Positions 26,597 through 35,053 of a stretch of DNA of 64,000 bases are shown piece by piece. The notes below the pieces were generated by a model, which had not been told where the DNA came from, searched no databases, and was given only the letters and a program-made list of their open reading frames with translations. The first letter of the stretch is position 1. Every line of letters begins with the position of its first letter. The position numbers were made by a program, and so were the translations under genes. Source of the DNA: Bacillus pseudomycoides (lineage in GTDB: Bacteria; Bacillota; Bacilli; Bacillales; Bacillaceae_G); assembly GCF_022811845.1 (NCBI RefSeq), contig NZ_CP064266.1, positions 434,001-498,000 on the forward strand. The letters run 5' to 3'.

Positions 26597-26644
26597 GAAG
26601 CTGTCCTAAAAGGTCGTTGAATAATGATCTTTTGCGACAGCTTC
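26597..26644 (+). terminator. Nested 48-bp palindrome / terminator after yvbH
   Basis: Two nested arm pairs, GAAGCTGTC/GACAGCTTC (outer) and AAAAGGTC/GATCTTTT (inner), make a long hairpin 22 bp after the yvbH stop. The T-tail is weak (TATTATGG), so it may be a mobile palindromic repeat acting as terminator. Confidence 0.65.
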
Positions 26645-27013
26645 TATTATGGTACTTCTATAAAATTGGTGAAATAAATCTAATTCTTTGTTTTCAATTT
26701 GAGGAGGATCCTCATGTACCAAAATTGGTTAGACTGTTCATTTTGCAAATCCAAAAACCTCATTTACTTATGATACGGTTCACCACGTTTTCGTTTCCCT
26801 ATCTACTTTCCAAATCTTTTGCGATATCCGTAATATCGTTCATCTTCAGTTAGAGTGACAAGTACACCTAGTGCAAATTATAATGATTTTTTAAAAGCGT
26901 ATTAATTTACACGAAAAAGTAAGTTACAATAGAAAAAGAAAATAATCTACTATAAAACGAGACGAAACGAAATTTATAGTCATGAACTTGAAAAACTATA
27001 GGGGTATAAGAAA
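26645..27013. other. Intergenic region before the GntR gene, with a possible gene remnant
   Basis: The only coding-like item is a 19-codon frame at 26714-26773, behind a strong GAGGAGG, that encodes MYQNWLDCSFCKSKNLIYL. Its CxxC looks like the start of a zinc-ribbon protein, but the frame stops at once and no continuation is seen in other frames. The downstream AT-rich 150 bp should hold the GntR promoter. Confidence 0.45.
26714..26773 (+). pseudogene. Possible 19-codon remnant with CxxC motif
   Basis: ATG 26714 follows GAGGAGG with 6-nt spacing. The peptide MYQNWLDCSFCKSKN has the Cys-x-x-Cys of a zinc-ribbon N-terminus and then meets TGA at 26771. It may be the decayed 5' end of a longer gene or a true short peptide; evidence is thin. 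Confidence 0.3.
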
Positions 27014-27754
27014 ATGAACAATAAACTTCATGAACTCAATAAACAAAAAAAACCACTATTCGTCACTGTGTATGACCAATTATATAAATTAATCATGGAT
27101 GGAACATTTCCTTTAGGAAGCCAACTTCCAACAGAACCCGAATTGGCCAAAATCTTTGGTGTGAGCAGAATGACATTAAGACACGCTTTAGCACTTTTAC
27201 AGGAAGATGGATTGGTTAAAAATATCCATGGAAAAGGAAATTTCATTACAAAATTTCATCATAATGAAAGTAGCGATGGCTTGGAGAAGTTGGGGAATCC
27301 CTTATATAAATGTTATACGGAAGAAATAGATGATATCGAACTTAATTTCCGAATTGACCTAGTAACGGACTATGCAATGCAAGTATTAAATCAAGAAATG
27401 ACCGCAGTGGTTGCGTTGGAACGCTGGTATAAAAATCACGATAAGATAGTAGCGTTTGCTTTTACCATGATGCCAATAGAAACCGTTTCTAAATTAAACC
27501 TTGACTTACATAATGAGAAGCAAGTATTGGAAATGTTGGAGGAGAAAGTATATGAACTGGCTAATTCCTCTACCATTGAAATTAAACGTTCTAATTCCGC
27601 CAATACTCCATCATTAAAATACCAAATTTTCCACGGGGAGGAATTTGATTTAATTTTAGAAAGTGTATATATCAGTGATAAATACCCTGCGGTTTATAAT
27701 AAATACTATATACCAATAGAATTTAGTCAAATTAAGATTAAAACATCTAAATAA
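27014..27754 (+). CDS. GntR/HutC-family transcriptional regulator
   Basis: The 246-aa protein has an N-terminal winged helix (LFVTVYDQLYKLIMDGTFPLGSQLPTE..., recognition helix VSRMTLRHAL at about residues 50-59, wing HGKGNFI). The C-terminal UTRA-like effector domain includes AVVALERWYKN and a final PAVYNKYYIPIEFSQI. UTRA domains bind small ligands such as sugar phosphates, but the ligand is unknown here. The start is ATG 27014 with AGGGG 9 nt upstream. It is followed, after a 620-bp repeat-rich gap, by an MFS exporter that it probably controls. Confidence 0.9.
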   Translation: MNNKLHELNKQKKPLFVTVYDQLYKLIMDGTFPLGSQLPTEPELAKIFGVSRMTLRHALALLQEDGLVKNIHGKGNFITKFHHNESSDGLEKLGNPLYKCYTEEIDDIELNFRIDLVTDYAMQVLNQEMTAVVALERWYKNHDKIVAFAFTMMPIETVSKLNLDLHNEKQVLEMLEEKVYELANSSTIEIKRSNSANTPSLKYQIFHGEEFDLILESVYISDKYPAVYNKYYIPIEFSQIKIKTSK

Positions 27755-27928
27755 CTGAATGAGTAATTCACCATCTCTTAGAAACTTCCATTCGTGGATA
27801 GCTTTAAGCGATAAAGTTCTATATTTAATTTGGAAGCGATGTATTTCATACGAAATACACCGCTTTTTTTGTAACAAAAAAGACAAATTCCAAAAGAAAG
27901 ATGGGTTGTGAGCAAAGAAAAGGTATGA

Positions 27929-28211
27929 TATCCTTTTCTTTGTTCAGATGCATACAAGTTTTTAGACAACTAGACAATATTGTATATCCAAAAAAGTTAT
28001 CATGCACAATCATGAAAACGTTTCCTTTTAAGCATCATAAGAAGGAACGGTATCCTTTTCATTATTCAGGCACATACAAGTTTTTAGATAAACAGACAAT
28101 GTTATATAGTTCAAAGAATTATTATGCATCATCATGAAAGCGCAATCAAAAAGAAAGATGCTTTTGGTTGTTTATGAGAACGTTTCCTTTTAAGCACCAT
28201 GAGAAGGAACG
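27929..28211 (+). repeat. Tandem imperfect duplication upstream of the MFS gene
   Basis: Copy 1 spans about 27929-28049 and copy 2 about 28051-28211. Shared blocks include TATCCTTTTC, CATACAAGTTTTTAGA, CAGACAAT/TAGACAAT and AACGTTTCCTTTTAAGCA followed by AGAAGGAACG. Copy 2 has about 38 extra bases (near 28140-28178) that form a CAATCAAAAAG/CTTTTGGTTG hairpin. CGTTTCCTT and AAGGAACG can pair within each copy. Copy 1 contains ACAATATTGT, a perfect 10-bp palindrome suited to a GntR-type operator. Confidence 0.7.
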
Positions 28212-28376
28212 AACAAAAATGAGTACAACTTTGCACAAGGAACCCCCGCATATGAAACAAATGGTGTAGAAATTACTGAAACCATCTTTTTACAAAAGGG
28301 TCAATTGGTAGTTAAAGGCCAAACAATCCTGACTCAGGAAGACAGTTCCCTGAATAACAAGAAGAGAGGAATATAA
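28203..28376 (+). pseudogene. Headless open frame, possible gene remnant before the MFS gene
   Basis: This frame has no start codon after the TGA at 28200-28202 and reads about 57 residues, including NFAQGTPAYETNGVEITETI and FLQKGQLVVKGQTIL, to TAA 28374-28376. The composition looks protein-like, and its stop is two bases before the MFS ATG as in a former operon. I do not recognise the family. The 5' part seems to have been replaced by the duplicated repeats. Confidence 0.35.
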
Positions 28377-28378
28377 CT

Positions 28379-29767
28379 ATGTCTACAATAAATGAAGATG
28401 TGAGCATGAAAAAAACTCAGGAATATAGTGTTAAGAAAGCAGTACCTGTTACCTTACTGTTATTTCTATTATGTTTAGTGATTGACAATTCGTTTAAGAT
28501 TATTTCTGTTGATATGGCAAAGGATTTTCATATTTCAGCTACCACAGTTAGCTGGCAAGCAACCCTAGCTGGCCTTGTGATTGGAATTGGTGCAGTGGTT
28601 TACGCAACTTTGGCGGATTCCGTTAGTATTAGAAAACTTTTTAGCATTGGTATTATTTTAATATGCGTTGGTTCAGTTATGGGATATATTTTTCAACACT
28701 CGTTTTTACTAGTTGTTATCTCACGAATTATCCAAACTGCAGGTTTAGCATCAGCTGAAACATTATATGTTATCTTTGTAACAAAACATTTACCTGCAGA
28801 TGAACAAAAGAAATTTTTAGGATTAAGTACAAGTAGCTTTGCTCTTTCACAACTTATAGGTGCATTAACTGGAGGTTATGTTTCTACGTATTTCCATTGG
28901 ACAACTCTGTTTTTACTTTCTTTAGTAACACTTTTCACTCTTCCTTTTATTTTAAAATATCTTCCTAAGGAAGAGGCAAAAAATAGTAATGTAGATGTAT
29001 TAGGATTATTTTTAGTAGGAACGATTTCAGCATCCCTACTACTATATATTACCGATTTTAATTGGATTTACCTTCTCTTGTTTATTGTTGCAATTGCCTT
29101 GTTCCTTACTTATATCAGCAAGAACTCCAAGGCTTTTATCGGTATATCCTTCTTTCAAAATAAACAGTTTATCTCATTGCTTGGAGTTGCTTTTGTAATT
29201 TACTCTGTACAGTTAGCATATATTTTCTTATTTCCATTCTTGCTTGAAAAGATTTATGGTTTGAAGCTAGATACCATTTCACTATTATTGATTCCTGGCT
29301 ATATAGCAGCTACTATAGTCGGGGCTCTTTCTGGAAAAGTTGCGAAGATTATGGGAAGCAAGCAATGTATTACAATCGCTATGTCTAGCATTATGGTCAG
29401 CTTACTATTAGGCGGATTCTTTATAAAAACTTCTGTTGTTGTATTCGTAATATCTATGGTTCTATTCTCTAGTTCATTCGCATTCATGTATGCACCATTA
29501 CTTGATTCTTGCATTTGTACGATTGAAAAAGAAAAAACAGGAACAGCAATCGGATTTTATAATTTAACACTTAATGTCGCTATGTCAATCGGAATTGCCT
29601 ATACAGCCGCAATGATGGACCATTCCGCATTGAGAAAAAATTTCCTAGGGATTATAAACAATTCGGATGTTTCCATGTTTAGTAATATCCTATTTATCCT
29701 CGTACTCATTACCCTTTTCAGTTTATCTCTGTACTGGATATTAGTGGGACGAAAAGCGACAAAATAG
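28379..29767 (+). CDS. MFS efflux transporter (DHA2/Tet(L)-like)
   Basis: The 462-aa protein is polytopic, with about 12-14 membrane spans. The A-motif-like loop is GAVVYATLADSVSIRKLFSIG at about residues 78-98, and a motif-C-like segment is SQLIGALTGGYV near residue 165. The general layout resembles the drug:H+ antiporter families, including Tet(L)-like exporters, but substrate cannot be read from sequence. The start is ATG 28379 with AGAGAGGA upstream; MKK at codon 9 is an alternative. The upstream GntR gene on the same strand is its probable regulator. Confidence 0.85.
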   Translation: MSTINEDVSMKKTQEYSVKKAVPVTLLLFLLCLVIDNSFKIISVDMAKDFHISATTVSWQATLAGLVIGIGAVVYATLADSVSIRKLFSIGIILICVGSVMGYIFQHSFLLVVISRIIQTAGLASAETLYVIFVTKHLPADEQKKFLGLSTSSFALSQLIGALTGGYVSTYFHWTTLFLLSLVTLFTLPFILKYLPKEEAKNSNVDVLGLFLVGTISASLLLYITDFNWIYLLLFIVAIALFLTYISKNSKAFIGISFFQNKQFISLLGVAFVIYSVQLAYIFLFPFLLEKIYGLKLDTISLLLIPGYIAATIVGALSGKVAKIMGSKQCITIAMSSIMVSLLLGGFFIKTSVVVFVISMVLFSSSFAFMYAPLLDSCICTIEKEKTGTAIGFYNLTLNVAMSIGIAYTAAMMDHSALRKNFLGIINNSDVSMFSNILFILVLITLFSLSLYWILVGRKATK

Positions 29768-29801
29768 ATTTATAAAAACCTTAAAATGATTATTTCATGT
29801 T

Positions 29802-29837
29802 AGAACCCTAAGACCAAAAGTTTAGGGTTCTTTTTTG
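29802..29837 (+). terminator. Terminator of the MFS gene
   Basis: GAACCCTAA pairs with TTTAGGGTTC and is followed by TTTTTT on the plus strand. Confidence 0.88.
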
Positions 29838-29873
29838 TTAAATGAAACCTCAAAACACTCCTTTTTTTAGTCA

Positions 29874-29904
29874 CAAAAAAACCTCCTAAATTATATTTAG
29901 GAAG
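29874..29904 (-). terminator. Second minus-strand terminator downstream of the tRNAs
   Basis: TCCTAAAT...ATTTAGGA is followed by a run of seven T on the minus strand. It may back up the tRNA terminator against read-through into the convergent MFS gene. Confidence 0.65.
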
Positions 29905-29970
29905 TTGATTTCTGTTAACGATTTTCCAAGTGATTTCTTCAAAGATAGAATCTTTTTATTATTACCTAAA

Positions 29971-30010
29971 AACACAAAACCGCTAAGCTCATTATGAACT
30001 TAACGGTTTT
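29971..30010 (-). terminator. Terminator of the tRNA operon
   Basis: AAAACCGTTAAG pairs with CTTAGCGGTTTT on the minus strand, followed by GTGTTTTT. It lies 7 bp after tRNA-Arg. Confidence 0.82.
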
Positions 30011-30016
30011 AAAAGA

Positions 30017-30090
<74 letters not shown>

Positions 30091-30091
30091 A

Positions 30092-30165
30092 TGGAGCGGG
30101 TGAAGAGAATCGAACTCTCGACCAGAGCTTGGAAGGCTCTTGTTTTACCACTAAACTACACCCGC
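30092..30165 (-). tRNA. tRNA-Gly (anticodon TCC)
   Basis: The cloverleaf runs from GCGGGTG at 30165 to CACCCGC, discriminator T and encoded CCA at 30092. The anticodon loop is CTTCCAA (TCC), and the T-loop is GTTCGATTC. It lies one base upstream of tRNA-Arg, so the two are one transcript. Confidence 0.96.
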
Positions 30166-30243
30166 ATATTTTGTTTTTTATTTTCGATTGATATCTTATC
30201 GACAAGGTTTATTATATTTGCACACGAAGATAAAGTCAATACT

Positions 30244-30284
30244 TTTTTTCAAAGAGGATAATTTTTCTTATCCTCTTTGAAAAG
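30244..30284 (-). terminator. Terminator overlapping the ysnB stop
   Basis: TTTCAAAGAGGATAA pairs with TTATCCTCTTTGAAA and is followed by T-run on the minus strand. The ysnB TAA (30268-30270) is part of the first arm. Confidence 0.9.
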
Positions 30285-30774
30285 TTTTATGTGCGACAAC
30301 TTTTCCATCTAATGTTTCAAATCGAATTTCGATGTCCTTTTCGTTTACTTCTAACAAAGTAAATGTTTTTTCTTTACGAGAACGTGGCAGTAAAATGCTT
30401 CCAGGATTGATGAATAAAATACCATCAATAAATTCAGCTCCCAACATATGAGAATGTCCAAAACACACAATATTCGCTTCTACTTCTTTTGCGCGATACA
30501 CAAGTGTTTGCAAGCTCATTTTAACATTATACCGATGACCATGCGTAGCAAAAAAACGTATCCCTTCTACATCAGTAATGATTTCTTCTTCAAAACCATT
30601 ATAGAAATCACAATTTCCTTTCACTACTTGGAACTCTTGTAAATCAGAATGATCTGGTGTTAGTTCTGAATCACCGCAATGAATCATAATATCTACATTT
30701 CCCTCATATGTATCCTTTAATTGCTGTAATTCTTTCGTAGAACCGTGACTATCGCTTACAATTAAAGCTCTCAT
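30268..30774 (-). CDS. ysnB: YsnB, MJ0936-family metallophosphodiesterase
   Basis: The 168-aa protein carries the calcineurin-like metal-binding motifs in order: DSHG (D8, H10), HCGDSE, GNCDF and THGH. The small size and motif set fit the YfcE/MJ0936 phosphodiesterase family; the physiological substrate is unknown. The start is ATG 30774 with GGGGAGAG upstream. It is the last gene of gerM-rph-rdgB-ysnB, as in B. subtilis. Confidence 0.93.
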   Translation of the reverse strand: MRALIVSDSHGSTKELQQLKDTYEGNVDIMIHCGDSELTPDHSDLQEFQVVKGNCDFYNGFEEEIITDVEGIRFFATHGHRYNVKMSLQTLVYRAKEVEANIVCFGHSHMLGAEFIDGILFINPGSILLPRSRKEKTFTLLEVNEKDIEIRFETLDGKVVAHKTFQRG

Positions 30775-30786
30775 CGGTCTCTCCCC

Positions 30787-31398
30787 TTATTCTTCGTTTA
30801 AAAACCACGCCGGAATTTTCTCTTCTAACTTACGAAGAGCACGCCCGCGATGACTAATTTCATTTTTCTCATCTGAAGTTAGCTCAGCCATCGCTCTTTT
30901 ATATTCCTCTATATAAAAGATTGGATCATATCCAAAACCATTTTCACCACGACGTTGTTCTAAAATCCTCCCTTCACATGTACCGTTTACAATAACTGGT
31001 TCTTTATCCTCTTCTGGAAAAGCGACTGCTAACGCACAATAAAAACGAGCTGTACGCTTTTCCATCGAAACACCATCTAACTCTGTTAAAACTTTATCGA
31101 TATTCGCCTGGTCATCTTTTTGTTCACCAGCATAGCGAGCAGAGCGAACACCAGGACTTCCATTCAAAGCATCAATAATTAAACCTGAATCGTCTGCAAT
31201 CACAATTGAATTTAACTGTTTACATAAACTGTCCGCTTTCAAAATTGCATTTTCTTCAAAGGTTTTACCAGTCTCCTCGATTTCTTCAATGTGAGAGAAA
31301 TCATGAAGAGATTTTACTTCTAAATCAAATCTCTCGAATAGCTCTGCAAATTCGCGCACTTTCCCCACGTTTTTCGTTGCAACAACAACTTGTTTCAT
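30787..31398 (-). CDS. rdgB: Non-canonical purine NTP pyrophosphatase (RdgB/Ham1)
   Basis: RdgB hydrolyses dITP, ITP and XTP, keeping deaminated purines out of nucleic acids. The 203-aa protein has the family N-terminus VVVATKNVGKVREF, ADDSGLIIDAL near residue 68, and the RGENGFGYDPIF substrate segment. I chose ATG 31398 (MKQVVVATKN) after AGAGGTGG; a GTG three codons earlier overlaps that ribosome site. It follows rph by 11 bp. Confidence 0.96.
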   Translation of the reverse strand: MKQVVVATKNVGKVREFAELFERFDLEVKSLHDFSHIEEIEETGKTFEENAILKADSLCKQLNSIVIADDSGLIIDALNGSPGVRSARYAGEQKDDQANIDKVLTELDGVSMEKRTARFYCALAVAFPEEDKEPVIVNGTCEGRILEQRRGENGFGYDPIFYIEEYKRAMAELTSDEKNEISHRGRALRKLEEKIPAWFLNEE

Positions 31399-31409
31399 CT
31401 TTTCCACCT

Positions 31410-32147
31410 CTACTCTATGTGAGATACGATGTCGCCTAATGCTTCTTTTTGTTTTTCAACGAGTTGTAAAATCCCCTGTTCCGCTGCATCAAGCAATTCA
31501 TTTAACTCCGCACGGCTAAATGTTGCTTCTTCTCCAGTTCCTTGCACTTCAACAAACTGGCCTTTTCCTGTCATAATGACGTTCATATCAACATCAGCTT
31601 TAGAGTCTTCTGCATAGTTTAAATCTAATACTACACCTTGATCTTCAACAATTCCAACAGATGTTGCAGCTAAGTAATCTTTTACTGGAATTTTAGATAC
31701 TTTTTCTGCTTGTAATAATTTTTCAAATGCTAACACCATTGCAACATAGGCACCCGTAATCGACGCAGTTCTTGTTCCACCATCTGCTTGAATGACATCA
31801 CAGTCAATCCACACCGTTCTTTCTCCAAGCGCTTCCAAATCAACAACCGCACGCAATGCTCGTCCAATTAAACGTTGAATTTCCATCGTGCGACCTGTTA
31901 CTTTCCCTTTACTGGACTCACGAATTGTACGCTGTTCTGTTGCACGTGGAATCATCGCGTATTCCGCTGTTACCCAGCCTTTCCCTTCGCCTCTCATAAA
32001 TGGCGGCACACGTTCTTCAATCGTCGCTGAACAAATAACCTTTGTATCTCCAACTTCAATCAGAACAGATCCTTCTGGATGTTTCAAATAATTTGTATGA
32101 AGATGTATATGACGCAGTTCTGCCGCTTGTCTACCATCTACTCGCAT
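31410..32147 (-). CDS. rph: Ribonuclease PH
   Basis: RNase PH is a phosphorolytic 3'-5' exoribonuclease that trims tRNA precursors and forms a hexamer. The 245-aa protein contains the signature region around CDVIQADGGTRTASITGAYV and the phosphate-binding GRALRAVVDL. MRVDGRQAAELR at the start is typical. The start is ATG 32147 with AGGGGG upstream. Confidence 0.97.
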   Translation of the reverse strand: MRVDGRQAAELRHIHLHTNYLKHPEGSVLIEVGDTKVICSATIEERVPPFMRGEGKGWVTAEYAMIPRATEQRTIRESSKGKVTGRTMEIQRLIGRALRAVVDLEALGERTVWIDCDVIQADGGTRTASITGAYVAMVLAFEKLLQAEKVSKIPVKDYLAATSVGIVEDQGVVLDLNYAEDSKADVDMNVIMTGKGQFVEVQGTGEEATFSRAELNELLDAAEQGILQLVEKQKEALGDIVSHIE

Positions 32148-32220
32148 AAAATACCCCCTAATAACTACTACTCGTTAGTATAGCCCATTTTCAATTTATG
32201 ATTATGTATAACAATAGAAG

Positions 32221-32250
32221 AAGGGGAACTCAAAAAGAAGATTCCCCTTT
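32221..32250 (-). terminator. Hairpin between gerM and rph
   Basis: AAGGGGAA pairs with TTCCCCTT across a 13-nt loop on the minus strand and is followed by CTTCTATTG, so the U-tract is weak. It may attenuate rather than fully stop gerM transcription. Confidence 0.55.
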
Positions 32251-32279
32251 CTTACATAATTATATCAAATTATTTACGA

Positions 32280-33326
32280 TTAAAAACTACCTGTATTCAC
32301 GTTTTGTGGACGATCAACAGGTTTTGTTAGTTTCTCACCTTGCTCATTAACAAGATTTGCTTTCCCGTTTACTTCAACAGAAACATTTTTCACACCTTTC
32401 TTTTCTGTTAAAGATAAAACGAGTGATTGCAACACATAATTTGAAATCATACTTTTTCCCTTATCTGTATATATATTTTCATTGAAATTCAACGTAACTT
32501 TTCCATCTTGTATTTTCGGTTCACTAATAAGCTTCACACCAGGATTAAAATCATTGATTAAAGATGAACCCGATGGCCCTTTAACAAGCTCATTCACAAC
32601 AGTTTCTACTTCATGCGCTTTCCCTTCTGCCACGCGGCGTGTTACTGGCACATAGTACTGTTTTTTATTATTTTGTGCCAAGAAATAAAGTGTAACTGGC
32701 TTCGTATTCGTGACATCTGCCACTTGCTCATCATCAAAGTTAATGCCATCAGCACGGCTCACACCTTCACCAATCGGCGTGCCAGCAACTGGCATCTTCG
32801 CCAATTTCTCACCATTTATTTGAAACTTAACTTGTTTAATATCTTTAAATTGCGTCAATGTCCAAGCAACCGATTCAACAATTTGACGTTCTTCTTCTTT
32901 TTTATAGTTTTTCATTTCCTTTGAAAAATCTATAACTGCTATCCCATCTTTTTTCAAATCAATAGTCATCGTTGTTCCCGCTGGAAGAACCGCCTTGAAT
33001 CCATTTGGCAGTAAGTTCTCCACTGGCCCATCTTTCACAAGATATTCTAATGTTTGTTTCACAACTTCATTTTGTTTCGGAGCAGGTAATGTTAACGTTT
33101 GCGGCACAACATAACCATTTTTATCAACAAGATATAGCTCATATTTCTTCGTTTGCCCTTGCTTCTCTTTTGTAGCAGTCTCTTTCTTTTCACCATCTGT
33201 ATACGTGACTTTTTTCGGTGGGTCAATTTGTTCCGTTTCTTTTTCCTTATTTAACAAACCGCATCCTGTGAGTAAAGCTGCGCTTACTGCAGTACAAACA
33301 AGCCATTTAAAAGTGGATTTAGGCAT
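32280..33326 (-). CDS. gerM: GerM, spore germination/sporulation lipoprotein
   Basis: The 348-aa protein has a lipoprotein signal peptide with the acylated Cys at residue 22 (AALLTGC). After a charged linker come two GerMN domains. Their hallmarks are visible twice: PKQNEVVKQTLEYLVKDGP...LPNGFKAVLPAGT, and RVAEGKAHEVETVVNELVKGP...FNPGVKLIS. GerM acts in the SpoIIQ-SpoIIIA channel complex in B. subtilis, where it binds across the intermembrane space. The start is ATG 33326 with AGGGGGAAA upstream. Confidence 0.95.
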   Translation of the reverse strand: MPKSTFKWLVCTAVSAALLTGCGLLNKEKETEQIDPPKKVTYTDGEKKETATKEKQGQTKKYELYLVDKNGYVVPQTLTLPAPKQNEVVKQTLEYLVKDGPVENLLPNGFKAVLPAGTTMTIDLKKDGIAVIDFSKEMKNYKKEEERQIVESVAWTLTQFKDIKQVKFQINGEKLAKMPVAGTPIGEGVSRADGINFDDEQVADVTNTKPVTLYFLAQNNKKQYYVPVTRRVAEGKAHEVETVVNELVKGPSGSSLINDFNPGVKLISEPKIQDGKVTLNFNENIYTDKGKSMISNYVLQSLVLSLTEKKGVKNVSVEVNGKANLVNEQGEKLTKPVDRPQNVNTGSF

Positions 33327-33419
33327 ACCATTTCCCCCTAAAATCTAAGTTTGTACTATATGTATACGAGCCTTTTATCATTTTAGAACAAGCAATGACA
33401 TCTTATCTTACAATTTACA

Positions 33420-33453
33420 AAACAAAAAAACTCCTAACTTCTCAGGAGTTTTC
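33420..33453 (-). terminator. Terminator of racE
   Basis: AAAACTCCT pairs with AGGAGTTTTTTT on the minus strand; a clear T-run follows. It separates racE from gerM. Confidence 0.87.
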
Positions 33454-33473
33454 ATACAAATATACTATTTTAC

Positions 33474-34271
33474 TTACAAATTAATATGCTTTACATTTTC
33501 AATTGGTTGTCCAAACCATTTAGATGCAATTTCTTTAAACAAATCAATTTTCCCTGTTGTTAAGAAGAGATGATCACTTTGTTCTTCTCCTTCATTTAAC
33601 ATCTTACTATGATATAAAATCGTACTCACTTCACGAGCCGTTTCATCTCCAGAACTAATTAACTGCACCTTATCTCCCATTACCCGCTTAATAACTGGAC
33701 CTAGAATCGGATAGTGCGTACACCCTAAAATCAATGTATCGATTTCAGTAGTTTTCAGTGGTTGCAACGTTTCCCTAACAACCTCATACGCCATCTCACT
33801 CTCAAAGTTTCCACTTTCCACAAGTTCAACAAACGGTGGACACGCTAAACTCTCAACCATTACACGGTTATTAATAGACTTCAGCGCCTCTTTATACGCA
33901 CCACTTTTTACCGTTCCAATTGTTCCAATGATACCAACATGGTACGTATTCGTCACTTTCAAGGCTGTACGTGACCCCGGATGAATCACGCCCACTACCG
34001 GGATTGGTAATTGTTTTTGCATCTCTTCTAGTACAACCGCAGTCGCAGTATTACAAGCAATGACTAACATCTTAATATCAAGTGCCAATAAATGCTCCGT
34101 CATTTCCCATGTGAATTGACGCACTTCCTCACGAGAACGCGGACCATAAGGACAGCGCGCTGTATCTCCTAAATATATAATACGCTCTTTTGGCAGCTGA
34201 CGAATTAACTCTTTCGCTACTGTTAATCCTCCTACTCCCGAATCAATGACACCAATCGCTCTATTCAACAT
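33474..34271 (-). CDS. racE: Glutamate racemase
   Basis: The enzyme makes D-glutamate for peptidoglycan. The 265-aa protein has the two catalytic cysteines, Cys73 (VIACNTATA) and Cys184 (LGCTHYP), and the IDSGVGGLT motif at residues 9-17. I chose ATG 34271 (MLNRAIGVID); the frame extends to 34289, but those residues are not family-like. The ribosome site is weak (GATGGGTGA). It closely resembles the B. anthracis RacE2-type protein, here with a slightly shorter C-terminus. Confidence 0.96.
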   Translation of the reverse strand: MLNRAIGVIDSGVGGLTVAKELIRQLPKERIIYLGDTARCPYGPRSREEVRQFTWEMTEHLLALDIKMLVIACNTATAVVLEEMQKQLPIPVVGVIHPGSRTALKVTNTYHVGIIGTIGTVKSGAYKEALKSINNRVMVESLACPPFVELVESGNFESEMAYEVVRETLQPLKTTEIDTLILGCTHYPILGPVIKRVMGDKVQLISSGDETAREVSTILYHSKMLNEGEEQSDHLFLTTGKIDLFKEIASKWFGQPIENVKHINL

Positions 34272-34436
34272 AATCACCCATCTTCTCATTCATCATCTTA
34301 CTTTTGCATACGAATATATCTTACATACTTTAGATCTTATAAACTAAAGTATCCTTTTTAATAGATTTTTAAATATGTACCTGTATAGACCAGGGACTTT
34401 TTTATTTTGCTCCTTTTCTTCGCAATTTGCAAGACA

Positions 34437-34470
34437 GAAAAATAGCCGACCTTTTATAAAAAGTCGGCTT
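34437..34470 (-). terminator. Terminator of gerE
   Basis: AGCCGACTTTTTA...AGGTCGGCT is followed by ATTTTT on the minus strand, just after the gerE stop. Confidence 0.85.
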
Positions 34471-34476
34471 CACCTA

Positions 34477-34701
34477 TTATAATTCGAGTTCTCCCATACG
34501 AAGAAGCTCAACAACCGCTTGCGAACGTCCTTTAACCCCTAGCTTTTGCATTGCATTTGATATGTGGTTGCGTACAGTTTTTTCACTAATAAATAGTTCA
34601 CTTGCAATTTCTTTCGTCGTTTTATCTTGAACCAACAATTCAAAGACTTCTCTCTCTCTCTTTGTGAGTAACGGTTTAGATTGATATGCTTTTTCCTTCA
34701 A
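34477..34701 (-). CDS. gerE: GerE, late mother-cell sporulation regulator
   Basis: The 74-aa protein is a free-standing LuxR-type HTH. The recognition region SEKTVRNHISNAMQKLGV and KTTKEIASELF are identical or nearly so to B. subtilis GerE, including the total length. GerE activates or represses sigma-K-dependent coat genes. The start is ATG 34701, with the ribosome site GGAGGG close by. The sigma-K promoter is expected in the upstream gap but I could not define it. Confidence 0.98.
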   Translation of the reverse strand: MKEKAYQSKPLLTKREREVFELLVQDKTTKEIASELFISEKTVRNHISNAMQKLGVKGRSQAVVELLRMGELEL

Positions 34702-35053
34702 CTGGTATAACCCTCCTTGCTTAAGCCAGAGCTGTATATGTGTAAGTTGGGTGTTTATTTAGTCAAGATATTGTATGAACAAAATGTGTAGGTGGTGAAT
34801 GAAAATGGGCTAATTTCGGCATGTTATTTACAGTTTATATGTATGTAAGAACTTCCAAAAAAGCTTTTTCAAACTATACTCGCTATTCATCAAAAAAATT
34901 ATTAAATAATAAGCGCGAAAATTCCCCCACTCCATTTATTACCTCTTTCTTTTCAGAAAGATTCACCGAAAAGTCGCCAATACTACGAAATAGAAATGTA
35001 TGTATTTCATAACAATTCGATTTGCATACAAAAAATATATTGGTGGTGTCATT
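34702..35053. other. Divergent gerE-kimA intergenic region
   Basis: About 350 bp of AT-rich sequence must contain the gerE (sigma-K) and kimA promoters. I looked for the ydaO (c-di-AMP) riboswitch that precedes B. subtilis kimA and do not see its conserved GC-rich segments. An open frame at 34821-35012 lacks a ribosome site and is not called. Confidence 0.55.

Larger units (their letters stand above)
27755..28378. other. Repeat-rich intergenic region between the GntR and MFS genes
   Basis: It holds two imperfect copies of a ~120-160 bp unit (listed), a hairpin AAAGAAAAGG...CCTTTTCTTT near 27914-27942, and an open but headless frame at 28203-28376 just before the MFS gene. Open frames inside the repeats on both strands look fortuitous. 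Confidence 0.6.

Noticed and set aside
26617..26853. 78-codon open frame after yvbH
   Set aside because: It starts inside the nested palindrome, has no ribosome site and an odd composition.
27901..28137. 78-codon open frame in the GntR-MFS gap
   Set aside because: It is made of the duplicated non-coding unit; there is no credible ribosome site and the two halves mirror the DNA repeats.
34821..35012. 63-codon open frame before kimA
   Set aside because: There is no ribosome site, and it occupies the expected promoter region of kimA and gerE.
34702..35053. ydaO-type c-di-AMP riboswitch before kimA
   Set aside because: It was expected from B. subtilis, but the conserved GC-rich riboswitch segments are not visible in this AT-rich leader.
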